Below, piece after piece: positions 1-6,334 of a stretch of DNA of 6,787 nucleotides. Position numbers and translations under genes: made by a program. This DNA comes from an uncultured Thomasclavelia sp. (GTDB lineage Bacteria; Bacillota_I; Bacilli_A; Erysipelotrichales; Coprobacillaceae): NCBI GenBank assembly GCA_910588165.1, contig CAJUOR010000074.1, positions 1 through 6,787 on the forward strand. The letters are read 5' to 3'. The notes under the pieces were generated by a model, which was not told the origin of the DNA, did no database searches, and saw only the letters and a list, made by a program, of their open reading frames with translations. Position 1 is the stretch's first letter. Each line of letters opens with the position of its first letter.

Positions 1-1
1 T

Positions 2-58
2 CAATTTATATGGCAAGATGAAGATATTTCAAATAAAATTGCAGTTGTCGGAATAAGC
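2..58 (+). pseudogene. Out-of-frame N-terminal piece of the GntR/YtrA regulator
   Basis: Read from base 2, this stretch gives QFIWQDEDISNKIAVVGIS, which is how the first helix of a short YtrA-type GntR regulator normally reads just before the 'G-L-PSVR' segment. The frame then runs into a TGA at 74-76. The rest of the protein continues in the next frame from base 60. Deleting one T from the TTT at 59-61 joins the two parts as ...VVGIS-LIVQGDLKEN..., a smooth family match. The true start codon lies just left of the window. A real one-base insertion and a sequencing error cannot be told apart here. Confidence 0.7.
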
Positions 59-59
59 T

Positions 60-362
60 TTGATTGTTCAAGGTGATTTAAAAGAAAATGATGTTTTACC
101 ATCTGTTCGTTCTTTATCCAAAGAACTTAAAATCAGCGCCTTAACGGCCAAGAAAGCGTATGATAATCTTGAAGAAGGCGGCTTTACCAAAACGGTGCAT
201 GGCAAGGGGACGTTTGTCTGTTCGGTAAGCAAAAATATGATTAAAGAAGAATGTAGGAAGGAAGTAGAATGCGATTTGGAAAAAGTTATTCAGAAAGGAA
301 GAAGTTACGGACTGAGTAATGACGAATTAAATGAATTATTTCATTTGATGATGGAGGGATAA
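60..362 (+). CDS. GntR-family (YtrA-type) transcriptional regulator, main body
   Basis: This is a DNA-binding repressor of the short YtrA subgroup, which has a winged helix-turn-helix and only a small C-terminal tail (about 120-125 residues in the family). The winged-helix signature is clear: LPSVRSLSKELKIS (helix-turn), TAKKAYDNLEEGGF (recognition helix) and HGKGTFV (wing). There is no large effector domain. The open frame begins at a TTG with no ribosome binding site, and the missing first helix is present one frame away at 2-58, so TTG 60 is very unlikely to be the real start. With the frame restored the protein reaches the family length. The stop is 2 bp before the ABC ATPase start. In this family the regulator usually represses its own ABC operon; that role is inferred here, since the operator and promoter lie outside the window. 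Confidence 0.85.
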   Translation: MIVQGDLKENDVLPSVRSLSKELKISALTAKKAYDNLEEGGFTKTVHGKGTFVCSVSKNMIKEECRKEVECDLEKVIQKGRSYGLSNDELNELFHLMMEG

Positions 363-364
363 AT

Positions 365-1216
365 ATGTTGAAAATTACAAATGTAAAGAAACATTATGAC
401 CAATTTGATTTAAGTTGTTCATTGGAATTAAAACCGGGCTATATTACCGGTTTAATTGGCAGAAACGGTGCTGGAAAGAGTACACTGTTTAAGGCAATCT
501 TAGGTTTGATTAAGGTTGATGAAGGAACAATCGAGTTATTTGGAAAAGATATTAAGGAAATCAATGTAGATGCAAAACAGAATATTGGAGTCGTTTTGGT
601 TGATTCTTTTTTCAGTGGACATTTTCATATCATTGATATAAAAAACATATTGAAGAATATGTATGTTCAATTTAATGAAGATGATTTTCAAACGAAATGT
701 CTGCAATTTGGATTATCCTTAAACAAAAAGATTAAAGATTTTTCTACAGGTATGAAAGCGAAATTAAAAGTTTTGATTGCTTTATCACATCAAGCGGAGT
801 TTTTGGTCTTAGATGAACCGACTGTAGGCTTAGATGTTGTTGCCAGAAAAGAAATGTTGGAAATGTTAAGGGATTATATGGAAGAAAATCCTAGGCGTGC
901 CATTTTAATTAGCTCGCATATTTCCGGTGATTTAGAAGAATTGTGCGATGATTTATATATGATTGAAGATGGACAAATGATTTTGCACGAGGACACCGAT
1001 GTATTATTAGAGGATTATGCTATATTAAAGGTTGATGAACAGCAATTTGTTAAGTTAGACCAACAATATCTATTGAAAAAGAAAAAAGAAAGTTACGGTT
1101 ATAGCTGTTTGACTCATCAAAAGCAGTTTTACCGTGAAAATTATCCTGATATAGTGATTGAGAAAGGAAGTATTGATGATATTATGATGTTGATGATGCG
1201 AGGTGAAGAAATATGA
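365..1216 (+). CDS. ABC transporter ATP-binding protein (YtrB/BcrA-like)
   Basis: Cytoplasmic ATPase subunit of an ABC transporter, 283 residues. Walker A is GRNGAGKST (residues 32-40), the signature loop is the degenerate FSTGM (126-130) in place of LSGGQ, Walker B is FLVLDEP (146-152), the D-loop is GLD (155-157) and the switch histidine is SSH (H185). The usual Q-loop glutamine seems to be replaced in VVLVDSFF (about 77-83), a substitution I associate with ATPases sitting beside YtrA regulators. The C-terminal 70 or so residues are family-specific. GGAGGG at 353-358 is a strong ribosome binding site 6 nt before the ATG. The gene follows the regulator by 2 bp and overlaps the permease by ATGA (1213-1216), so the three are probably translationally coupled. 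The substrate is unknown; antimicrobial peptide, bacitracin-like or cell-envelope stress roles are typical of relatives. Confidence 0.93.
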   Translation: MLKITNVKKHYDQFDLSCSLELKPGYITGLIGRNGAGKSTLFKAILGLIKVDEGTIELFGKDIKEINVDAKQNIGVVLVDSFFSGHFHIIDIKNILKNMYVQFNEDDFQTKCLQFGLSLNKKIKDFSTGMKAKLKVLIALSHQAEFLVLDEPTVGLDVVARKEMLEMLRDYMEENPRRAILISSHISGDLEELCDDLYMIEDGQMILHEDTDVLLEDYAILKVDEQQFVKLDQQYLLKKKKESYGYSCLTHQKQFYRENYPDIVIEKGSIDDIMMLMMRGEEI

Positions 1217-1863
1217 GAGGGTTGTTTATCAAAGATTTAGCGTTATTAAAAATGCAAAAATGGTTTTGGTTTTTCATGGTATTCATTACCGTATTGATAG
1301 GAAAAGAAAATCCATTTGCCGGCGTAAGTTATTTGACATTTATGTCTGCCACGATTTTAACGAACACAATATACTCAGATGAATATGCTAATGGACACGC
1401 CTTTTTATTCACACTACCATTTACACGTCAAATTTATGTTCGTTCAAAATATTTGCTTTCTATATTAGGTGCGGGAATAGCGTGGACAGTTTCTATGATA
1501 GTGGGTGTTGTGGTCCAAATTCAAATAACACCAAATGAAAACAGCATAACCATTCTACAAATCGGTAGTTTTATTTTAATGGTAGTCTTTACGTTTATTT
1601 CTATCATTATCCCGATTCAATTAAAATATGAACAAAATAAAGTGTTTGTTATACTAACTTGTATCAGTGGGCTTGCTGCCGTGATAGGATTTGCGATTTT
1701 TAAATGGATTGAAATATTTGGAATTGACGTTACCCCATTACTTCAACTACTCAATTCTATGGATTTATCAACCATGATCTTAGTTGTATTTATGATTGTA
1801 TGTGTGATGATGAGAATATCTTATGTTATAAGTTGTCATGTGATGAAACGAAAAGAATTTTAA
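1213..1863 (+). CDS. ABC-2 type transporter permease
   Basis: Membrane partner of the preceding ATPase, 216 residues. The opening MRGLFIKDLALLKMQK is the typical cytoplasmic start of small ABC-2 permeases (the ABC2_membrane_5 type). About six hydrophobic segments follow, near residues 16-30, 36-52, 81-103, 113-134, 143-163 and 186-207. The motif LPFTRQIYVRSKY (68-80) after the second segment is characteristic of this permease group. The tail is short and basic (MKRKEF). The ATG overlaps the ATPase stop as ATGA, with AGGTGA at 1201-1206 as the ribosome binding site. It probably forms a homodimer with two ATPase subunits at the cytoplasmic membrane. Direction and cargo of transport cannot be read from the sequence. 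A terminator-like hairpin follows within 8 bp. Confidence 0.9.
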   Translation: MRGLFIKDLALLKMQKWFWFFMVFITVLIGKENPFAGVSYLTFMSATILTNTIYSDEYANGHAFLFTLPFTRQIYVRSKYLLSILGAGIAWTVSMIVGVVVQIQITPNENSITILQIGSFILMVVFTFISIIIPIQLKYEQNKVFVILTCISGLAAVIGFAIFKWIEIFGIDVTPLLQLLNSMDLSTMILVVFMIVCVMMRISYVISCHVMKRKEF

Positions 1864-1870
1864 ACTTAGT

Positions 1871-1895
1871 GGGGACAAAATCCCCCCCTTTATCA
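1871..1895 (+). terminator. Candidate intrinsic terminator of the ABC operon
   Basis: GGGGA (1871-1875) pairs with TCCCC (1881-1885) around a CAAAA loop. It is followed by CCCTTTATCATTT, an imperfect U-rich run. It lies 8 bp after the permease stop. The stem is short but GC-rich; the interrupted T-tract lowers confidence. Confidence 0.5.
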
Positions 1896-1906
1896 TTTTA
1901 AATAGT

Positions 1907-1931
1907 GGAATTGAGTTGAAATTCCTTTCTT
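1907..1931 (+). terminator. Second weak hairpin with T-rich tail
   Basis: GGAATT (1907-1912) and AATTCC (1920-1925) form a perfect 6-bp inverted repeat around a 7-nt loop, followed by TTTCTT. It could be a backup terminator for the ABC operon. The stem has only two GC pairs, and the same bases carry the weak -35 of the next promoter, so it may be incidental. Confidence 0.25.
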
Positions 1932-1955
1932 ATAACCTTAGTGTTTTGTTATAAT
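1927..1955 (+). promoter_or_regulatory. Extended -10 promoter for the Pif1-like helicase gene
   Basis: TATAAT at 1950-1955 is preceded by TG at 1947-1948, giving the extended -10 TGTTATAAT. A weak -35 TTCTTA lies at 1927-1932 with a 17-bp spacer. The predicted start of transcription near 1962 leaves a leader of about 45 nt before the ATG at 2007. The tRNA gene downstream has the same arrangement. Confidence 0.65.
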
Positions 1956-2006
1956 ATATTTAAAGGTTAAAGACGATGAAATGGAAATAGGGGTGTTAAA
2001 TAAAAT

Positions 2007-3662
2007 ATGGGTAAATATTATGCGGTAAGAAGTGGTAGACAATTGGGGATTTATGAAACATGGGAAGAATGTCAACATCAGATTAGCGGATATAAAGGTG
2101 CTGAATATAAGAAATTTGATACGGAAGAAGAAGCTAAAGCGTATATTTCGATAGTTGTTAAAGAAAAGAAGCGACCTAAAGTTGTCCGTTCAAAAGAAGT
2201 CAAGGCGTTTCAACCGACGCTCACCAAAAAAAAGAATCATCAATTCGATGTAAGTAAAGATAAATTAACGCCTGAACAATTGGAAGCCTTCAATTTAATG
2301 ATGTCAGGCTGCAATGTATTTTTAAGTGGTGAAGCGGGAACCGGTAAGTCATTTGTGCTTAATGCCTTTATCAATGAGATGGAGCAGCAACATAAAAATG
2401 TGCTTGTCTGTGCCCCTACCGGTATTGCAGCCATTCAAATTAACGGGGCTACGATTCATCGTTGCTTTCAAGCGAGTTTAGAACCTCAAGTCAATATAAG
2501 AATTAAATTCGCACCTGATGTGGTTAAGGAAGCTGATGTGATTATCATAGACGAGATTAGTATGTGTCGAGTGGATTTGTTTGATTATGTTTGTCGAGTG
2601 ATTGCGAAAGCGGAAGAAGCGACTTTAAAAAGGAAACAATTGATTGTTGTCGGTGATTTTTTCCAACTTCCTCCCGTAACTACGAATTCCGATTATGATG
2701 TATTAAAGGAGATTTATCCGGATTACGATAAAGGGTTTGCTTTTGAATCAAAAAATTGGGAAGATTTTAACTTTCAGAAAATTGTTTTGAAAAAAGTTAT
2801 TCGCCAAAATGAAAATGAATTTATCGAGGCTCTAAACAAGATTCGTATCGGAGATAAAGAAGGTATTGGTTACTTTAATAAATATGCGAAAAAAGAAAAA
2901 ATAGATCATGGTATCGTGCTATGTGCGACTAATAAGGTTGCCAATAAAATCAATCAGGAAGAATTGGACAAGATAGAATTAAGAGCGAAATGTTACCGTG
3001 CTAAAATTGAAGGCGATGTAAAGGAAAGCGATAAACCTACCGCTAGTGAAATCCGTTTAAAGCTAGGTGCTCGGGTGATTATTTTAATCAATGATACAGA
3101 TGGATTTCAATATCAAAACGGTTCGATAGGTACAATTACCAAGCTTAATGAAGATAGTGTTGAAATAGAATTGGATATAAATGGGAAAATCGTTACAGTT
3201 GGTCGTTATGAGTGGGAAATTCAAAATTATACATTAGTTCAAGAATATGACCACGGGGTTTCTTATAATAAGTTAGAAAAGACAAGGGTAGGCGTTTTTG
3301 CCCAACTGCCTTTAAAATTAGCTTATGCGATTACTGTCCATAAAAGCCAAGGACAAACTTATGAAAAAGTAAATTTGATTCCTTATTGTTTTGATTGCGG
3401 GCAGTTATATGTAGCTTTAAGCCGTGTGAAAACAATTGACGGTTTATGCTTAATTCAGCTAATGAAACAAGAACATTTGATATGTAATGAAAATGTCAAG
3501 AAGTTTTATGGTATTAGTCATTTGGAAAAAGCCGAATATCAAAAGGAAATATGTGCTCAATTAGGGTTGCAGATGCTTAAAATGGATTTAGCACAGTTTC
3601 CCAAAGATGTTCAAAAAATTATTTTAGAAGCTAAAGAAAAGATTAAGGGTAGATATAATTAA
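2007..3662 (+). CDS. Pif1-family helicase with N-terminal RNase H1-like hybrid-binding domain
   Basis: Predicted 5'-3' superfamily 1B helicase, 551 residues. Residues 3-47 (KYYAVRSGRQLGIYETWEEC... to AKAYI) match the viroplasmin/RNase H1 N-terminal domain, a small fold that in RNase H1 binds RNA-DNA hybrids. A basic linker follows (about 52-87). The helicase core has Walker A GEAGTGKS (108-115), motif Ia APTGIAA (136-142), motif II IDEIS (181-185), motif III GDFFQLPP (216-223), the Q/R segment VIRQNENEF (264-272), motif V ITVHKSQGQTY (442-452) and motif VI LYVALSRVK (467-475). All look intact. The start is fixed: an in-frame stop at 2001-2003 precedes ATG 2007, with AGGGGTG (1989-1995) as a somewhat distant ribosome binding site. 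It is monocistronic with its own promoter. Hybrid or R-loop unwinding is inferred from the domain pair, not shown. Confidence 0.92.
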   Translation: MGKYYAVRSGRQLGIYETWEECQHQISGYKGAEYKKFDTEEEAKAYISIVVKEKKRPKVVRSKEVKAFQPTLTKKKNHQFDVSKDKLTPEQLEAFNLMMSGCNVFLSGEAGTGKSFVLNAFINEMEQQHKNVLVCAPTGIAAIQINGATIHRCFQASLEPQVNIRIKFAPDVVKEADVIIIDEISMCRVDLFDYVCRVIAKAEEATLKRKQLIVVGDFFQLPPVTTNSDYDVLKEIYPDYDKGFAFESKNWEDFNFQKIVLKKVIRQNENEFIEALNKIRIGDKEGIGYFNKYAKKEKIDHGIVLCATNKVANKINQEELDKIELRAKCYRAKIEGDVKESDKPTASEIRLKLGARVIILINDTDGFQYQNGSIGTITKLNEDSVEIELDINGKIVTVGRYEWEIQNYTLVQEYDHGVSYNKLEKTRVGVFAQLPLKLAYAITVHKSQGQTYEKVNLIPYCFDCGQLYVALSRVKTIDGLCLIQLMKQEHLICNENVKKFYGISHLEKAEYQKEICAQLGLQMLKMDLAQFPKDVQKIILEAKEKIKGRYN

Positions 3663-3788
3663 CTTGTCTAAGAAGTGGCTTTAATTGAAAATCAGGGTAG
3701 GGGCTTTAAAGTATGTTGGGGACTTATATTTTATTGTATTAAGTGCTTGCCTATTTTAAAGAATAGATTTTTAGCATATCCTATAAAT

Positions 3789-3859
3789 AAAAAAACTCTT
3801 CAAAGCACTGCTATAAAACAAAAGCGTTTTATAAAGGTAATGTAATGCCTTGAAGAGTT
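3789..3859 (-). terminator. Branched intrinsic terminator of the exonuclease gene
   Basis: A 14-position stem is formed by 3794-3807 and 3846-3859 (AACTCTTCAA... with ...TTGAAGAGTT). Inside it sits a second perfect 8-bp hairpin, TATAAAAC (3812-3819) with GTTTTATA (3826-3833). Read leftward, the stem ends in seven Us (3795-3789). The single non-Watson-Crick position (3804/3849) is A-C on the plus strand but a U-G wobble in leftward RNA, so the structure fits the leftward gene, which ends 25 bp away. It may also stop rightward transcription from the helicase gene, though the T-run on that side is poor. Confidence 0.75.
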
Positions 3860-3884
3860 ATATTTTACAATTAAAATCTCTATT

Positions 3885-4829
3885 TTATGTATCAGAAGGA
3901 TATTTCTTTTTGAAAGCCAAAATAATATCTTTTAAGTCTTTTGCATCTTGTAAAGCGTGATGTTCAACAGCCCCTTCGAGATGATAGTATTCTTTCATAT
4001 CTTGCAAAGAAAACTGCGAGCGGGTTTCATCTCGTAAAAGAGAAATCAATGGTTGAATATCCACGATTGTGGAAAGAACATCATCACGTAATTTTAAGCT
4101 TAAGTGTGAGTATGAAAAACTTGTTTTCATGCTGGTATAATCAGAGCTACCCCATGTCATCAAATATTGAATATGATGTTTGTCCATAAAAGCCTTAAAG
4201 TCTGTCACTACTTGGGTAAAACTTGGTGAAGTATCAATCTCTTTTTGAGTTAGATGGGTAAGATCCTTACATCTTGTGGAAAGGTGTTTTTCATAAACCG
4301 GTTTGGTTGTTTGATAAAAGTGATACGTCTTTTGGGTTGTAGTGTCATAAGCCACACAGCCAAGTGAGAGAATTTCGTGACGGCGTGTGGTAAACTCAGT
4401 GTCTAAAAAACCTAAAATGGGAGCGTTAATAGCATTAGTAAAGGCAATAATATTTTCGGCAGTCATAATTCGTTCTTTTAAAGGTGGTTTAGCTAAAGTC
4501 GCTACATCACCGGTAAAAGCTCCAAGCCCGATTTGCCTTAAATTGCGGCGTACTAGTTTAGCACTGTCAAAATCTTTAAGCATACGCAATTTACGGTACT
4601 TTAAAATCATCTCGTATTCTTTTTTCGATACCTCATTTTTCTTTGGTAAATCACCGACTAAATAACCGTAGCCTTTATGACGTAACTCTTTTTCCAGCTG
4701 TTTGCGGTTAAAAAATTGTCTAGGCTCCATTTTAGCTTTTTGCCATCTTTGATATAGTTGATAATCTTCTTTAGATAAATGGGTAGAATATTTTTTCTTA
4801 TAGTTTGTCTTTACTGTTGTCTCTGTCAT
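3885..4829 (-). CDS. DEDDh 3'-5' exonuclease (DnaQ/RNase T-like) with duplicated N-terminal module
   Basis: Predicted metal-dependent 3'-5' nuclease, 314 residues. The C-terminal domain (about 137-310) has ExoI FLDTEF (D143, E145), ExoII in WGSSD (D230) and ExoIII HHALQDA (H290, D295), the complete DEDDh set. It resembles stand-alone epsilon-like or KapD-type exonucleases; the substrate (DNA or RNA) is not evident. The N-terminal 135 residues are not a domain I can name. They hold two copies of a unit spaced 48 residues apart, about 19-61 and 68-109, each beginning SK-x-x-Y and ending LR-x-x-G-x-G-x-x-x-GD. The start at 4829 has AGGGG (4835-4839 on the other strand) 5 nt upstream and a TATAAT just behind it. 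The gene is convergent with the helicase gene and divergent from the PHP gene. No related gene is in its transcript. Confidence 0.9.
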   Translation of the reverse strand: MTETTVKTNYKKKYSTHLSKEDYQLYQRWQKAKMEPRQFFNRKQLEKELRHKGYGYLVGDLPKKNEVSKKEYEMILKYRKLRMLKDFDSAKLVRRNLRQIGLGAFTGDVATLAKPPLKERIMTAENIIAFTNAINAPILGFLDTEFTTRRHEILSLGCVAYDTTTQKTYHFYQTTKPVYEKHLSTRCKDLTHLTQKEIDTSPSFTQVVTDFKAFMDKHHIQYLMTWGSSDYTSMKTSFSYSHLSLKLRDDVLSTIVDIQPLISLLRDETRSQFSLQDMKEYYHLEGAVEHHALQDAKDLKDIILAFKKKYPSDT

Positions 4830-4847
4830 AATTTCCCCTCATTGAAC

Positions 4848-4853
4848 ATTATA
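4848..4853 (-). promoter_or_regulatory. -10 element of the exonuclease promoter
   Basis: Read leftward this is a perfect TATAAT, 18 bp before the ATG. No good -35 is present at 17 bp, only a T-rich run. Transcription would start near 4841, leaving a leader that is little more than the GAGGGG ribosome binding site. Confidence 0.55.
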
Positions 4854-4903
4854 ATTGATTTTTAGTCCAAAAAAAAGAGGCAGGGAATAAATATAGCTTT
4901 AAA

Positions 4904-4932
4904 TTGCAATTTTTTTTAGAATTTGTTATAAT
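4904..4932 (+). promoter_or_regulatory. Promoter of the PHP phosphatase gene
   Basis: The -35 TTGCAA (4904-4909) and the -10 TATAAT (4927-4932) are separated by exactly 17 bp, with an upstream TG (4924-4925) making an extended -10. Transcription should begin near 4939, about 20 nt before the ATG. An A/T-rich run (4910-4917) lies in the spacer. Confidence 0.75.
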
Positions 4933-4944
4933 CTTTTGGAAAAA

Positions 4945-4950
4945 AAGAGG
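4945..4950 (+). promoter_or_regulatory. Ribosome binding site that sets the PHP gene start at 4959
   Basis: AAGAGG at 4945-4950 is 8 nt before ATG 4959, an ideal spacing. The alternative in-frame GTG at 4950 overlaps this site and has nothing suitable upstream, so it is not the start. Confidence 0.75.
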
Positions 4951-4958
4951 TGTTTTAT

Positions 4959-5729
4959 ATGAGGAAAGTTAACTATCATACCCATACATATAGATGTCAT
5001 CATGCTCTAGGTGATGAAGAAGAATATGTCCAAAAAGCTATTGAGAGTGGTTTTGAAGAATTGGGCTTTGCCGACCATACGCCATGGTATTATGCCAATG
5101 GTTATGTTTCGGGTATGCGAATGAAATCAGAACAATTAGATGGTTATATTGAAAGTCTTAAAGCTTTGCGTCAACGATATGCCAAAGACATCTCTATTAA
5201 GATTGGCTTAGAGTGTGAGTATTGCGAAGAAAAGATGCCATGGTTAAAGAAACTGTTAGAAAGCAAAGCAATTGACTATATTATTTTGGGCAATCATTTT
5301 CATGGAAGTGATGAGTATGGGATATATTATGGACGTTTAACCGACTCAGTTGAAACACTTAGAAATTATGTTGAAGATGTTAAGAAAGCTTGTGATACCG
5401 GCTTATACAGTTACTTAGCTCATCCTGATTTAATTCATTATAAGGACACGAAAGACCATCATTATCAACAAGCCATGACAGAACTATGCCTATATACGAA
5501 AAAGTCCCATTTGCCTTTAGAGTTTAATTTATTAGGTTATAAGGAACATAGACACTATCCTTGTGATGATTTTTGGAAGATTGCCGCTAAGTGCCAATGT
5601 CAAGTGATTATCGGAATAGATGCACATGAACCTAGTCGTTTAGCAGATCAAGAAACATATACCAAAGCTCAAAAGTATTTAGCTGATTTAGGTATGGAAA
5701 TCATTGATGAAATTCGCTTCTTAAAGTGA
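4959..5729 (+). CDS. PHP-family phosphatase, histidinol-phosphatase (HisJ)-like
   Basis: Predicted metal-dependent phosphoesterase of the PHP family, 256 residues from ATG 4959, close to the 260-270 usual for HisJ. Family motifs in order are YHTHTYRCHH (H7, H9), FADHTPW (D39, H40), GLECEY (E85), GNHFH (H113, H115), AHPD (H155), LEFN (E188) and GIDAHEP (D221, H223). These supply the expected metal-binding residues of the PHP barrel. The likely reaction is hydrolysis of L-histidinol phosphate to histidinol, the penultimate part of histidine synthesis. No other his gene is nearby, and solitary PHP proteins can act on other phosphoesters, so the substrate is inferred. The gene is monocistronic with its own promoter. 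Its 3' end overlaps the weak -35 region of the tRNA promoter, and no terminator separates the two, so some read-through is possible. Confidence 0.88.
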   Translation: MRKVNYHTHTYRCHHALGDEEEYVQKAIESGFEELGFADHTPWYYANGYVSGMRMKSEQLDGYIESLKALRQRYAKDISIKIGLECEYCEEKMPWLKKLLESKAIDYIILGNHFHGSDEYGIYYGRLTDSVETLRNYVEDVKKACDTGLYSYLAHPDLIHYKDTKDHHYQQAMTELCLYTKKSHLPLEFNLLGYKEHRHYPCDDFWKIAAKCQCQVIIGIDAHEPSRLADQETYTKAQKYLADLGMEIIDEIRFLK

Positions 5730-5746
5730 CCTAATTGTGTTATAAT
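5718..5746 (+). promoter_or_regulatory. Extended -10 promoter of tRNA-Arg
   Basis: TGTTATAAT at 5738-5746 is an extended -10 ending 13 bp before the tRNA. TTCTTA (5718-5723) sits 17 bp upstream as a weak -35, inside the last codons of the PHP gene. Transcription would start near 5753, giving a very short 5' leader. Confidence 0.65.
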
Positions 5747-5759
5747 AAGAAGGGAGTAT

Positions 5760-5834
5760 GCGTCTGTGGTGAAAAGGATATCACGATTGGTTCCGGTCCA
5801 ATAATTACGGGTTCGATTCCTGTCAGGCGCGCCA
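5760..5834 (+). tRNA. tRNA-Arg, anticodon CCG, CCA encoded
   Basis: All arms of a 75-nt cloverleaf can be drawn. The acceptor is GCGTCTG (5760-5766) with CAGGCGC (5824-5830), including one T-G wobble. The D stem is GTGA/TCAC. The anticodon stem is ATTGG/CCAAT with loop TTCCGGT, so the anticodon is CCG, reading CGG as arginine. The variable loop is 4 nt. The T stem is ACGGG/CCTGT with loop TTCGATT. The discriminator is G, and CCA is encoded at 5832-5834. The gene stands alone with its own promoter and terminator. tRNA-Arg genes are common integration targets, but the mobile element here starts about 470 bp away, so this copy was not the target. Confidence 0.97.
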
Positions 5835-5854
5835 ATTTCAAAGTATTTAAAAAA

Positions 5855-5879
5855 CTTCGTGAAAACGAAGCCTTTTTTT
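5855..5879. terminator. Bidirectional terminator between tRNA-Arg and the HD remnant
   Basis: CTTCGT (5855-5860) pairs with ACGAAG (5865-5870) around a GAAA tetraloop. Rightward, the stem is followed by CC and seven Ts (5873-5879). Leftward, the same stem is followed by a run of six Ts (complement of the A-run at 5849-5854). It therefore ends both the tRNA transcript and the convergent HD gene, whose stop codon lies in the T-run. Confidence 0.85.
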
Positions 5880-6304
5880 ATAGAAGAGGTAGGCATATAT
5901 AGTTATCTTCCATCATGAATAAATGTTCGATAGCTTCTCTAGTCTTTTGAGATATATTAGATAAACGGGATTGATGACATAAAGGATCGATATATCTTAC
6001 CTTAACTTTAAGTTTAGCGAAGAAACAGTTTTCTTGAGGTTGATTACTATGCCATATTTGTGTTTGGTGTTTAAAAGTTTTAAGATAAGTCTGAAGCAGG
6101 CAATGATGACAATTTTCTAAAATATGTAATACTTCTAATTCACTTTTGGTATATAAATCTTCTGTTTTTAAAATATTTTGGTGTAGTGCTATATCCACAA
6201 TTTGAGCTAATAACTCTAAGGTAATTTTATTTTTATTATAAAAACGCATTAAAAATCTGATTATCCGCTAAAACACAGTATCTATCAGCATTTTCAAGGA
6301 AACA
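5878..6304 (-). pseudogene. C-terminal remnant of a probable HD-superfamily phosphohydrolase, truncated and frameshifted
   Basis: The leftward frame from ATG 6249 (123 codons, RFYNKNKITLE... to ...NYICLPLL) has no ribosome binding site and reads like the middle of a protein. Just upstream, a different leftward frame encodes LENADRYCVLADNQIFNA (6298-6245), which flows naturally into RFYNKNK. Two bases missing near 6245-6249 (GCGCG to GCG) or one extra base would explain the break. I recognise the 'DRYC-LAD-QI' and later 'TEDLYTKSE' segments as like the C-terminal part of Firmicute HD-domain hydrolases, but this is from memory; the HD metal-binding motif would lie in the lost N-terminal part. 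Homologous-looking sequence stops near 6304, where the mobile element begins. Neither piece is likely to be functional. Confidence 0.7.
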
Positions 6305-6313
6305 AACACATCA

Positions 6314-6334
6314 ATTTACTACTTATTTACTACT
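6314..6334. repeat. Two tandem 10-bp direct repeats, likely integrase arm-binding sites
   Basis: ATTTACTACT occurs at 6314-6323 and again at 6325-6334, one helical turn (11 bp) apart. On the other strand the unit is AGTAGTAAAT, which as I recall matches the DR-2 arm-type sites bound by the N-terminal domain of the Tn916 integrase. They lie within 10-30 bp of the point where the host gene is interrupted, as arm sites should. Confidence 0.6.

Noticed and set aside
58..63. CTTTGA at the regulator break, resembling the prfB programmed +1 frameshift site
   Set aside because: In prfB the CTT and TGA are in the zero frame. Here the incoming frame reads AGC TTT GAT, so the site is out of phase, and the in-frame stop is a further 10 bases on. 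There is also no Shine-Dalgarno-like stimulator just upstream.
2240..2434. A 64-codon leftward open frame inside the helicase gene
   Set aside because: It lies wholly antisense to the intact Pif1 helicase core and has no ribosome binding site or family resemblance.
3751..3773. CTATT/AATAG hairpin followed by ATTTTTA as a helicase-gene terminator
   Set aside because: The stem is 5-6 bp and nearly all AT, too weak to call. The stronger branched hairpin at 3789-3859 is the better candidate.
3941..4189. Rightward open frames opposite the exonuclease (also 4387-4665)
   Set aside because: Both are antisense shadows of a gene with all DEDDh residues intact.
2007..4829. A helicase-nuclease defence pair
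   Set aside because: The two genes are convergent, have separate promoters, and are flanked by ordinary genes. Domain content alone does not support a joint system.
5669..5896. A 75-codon leftward open frame across the tRNA
   Set aside because: It is the antisense of the tRNA-Arg gene plus the end of the PHP gene. The GAPDRNRTRN-type peptide is a familiar artefact of reading tRNA genes as protein.
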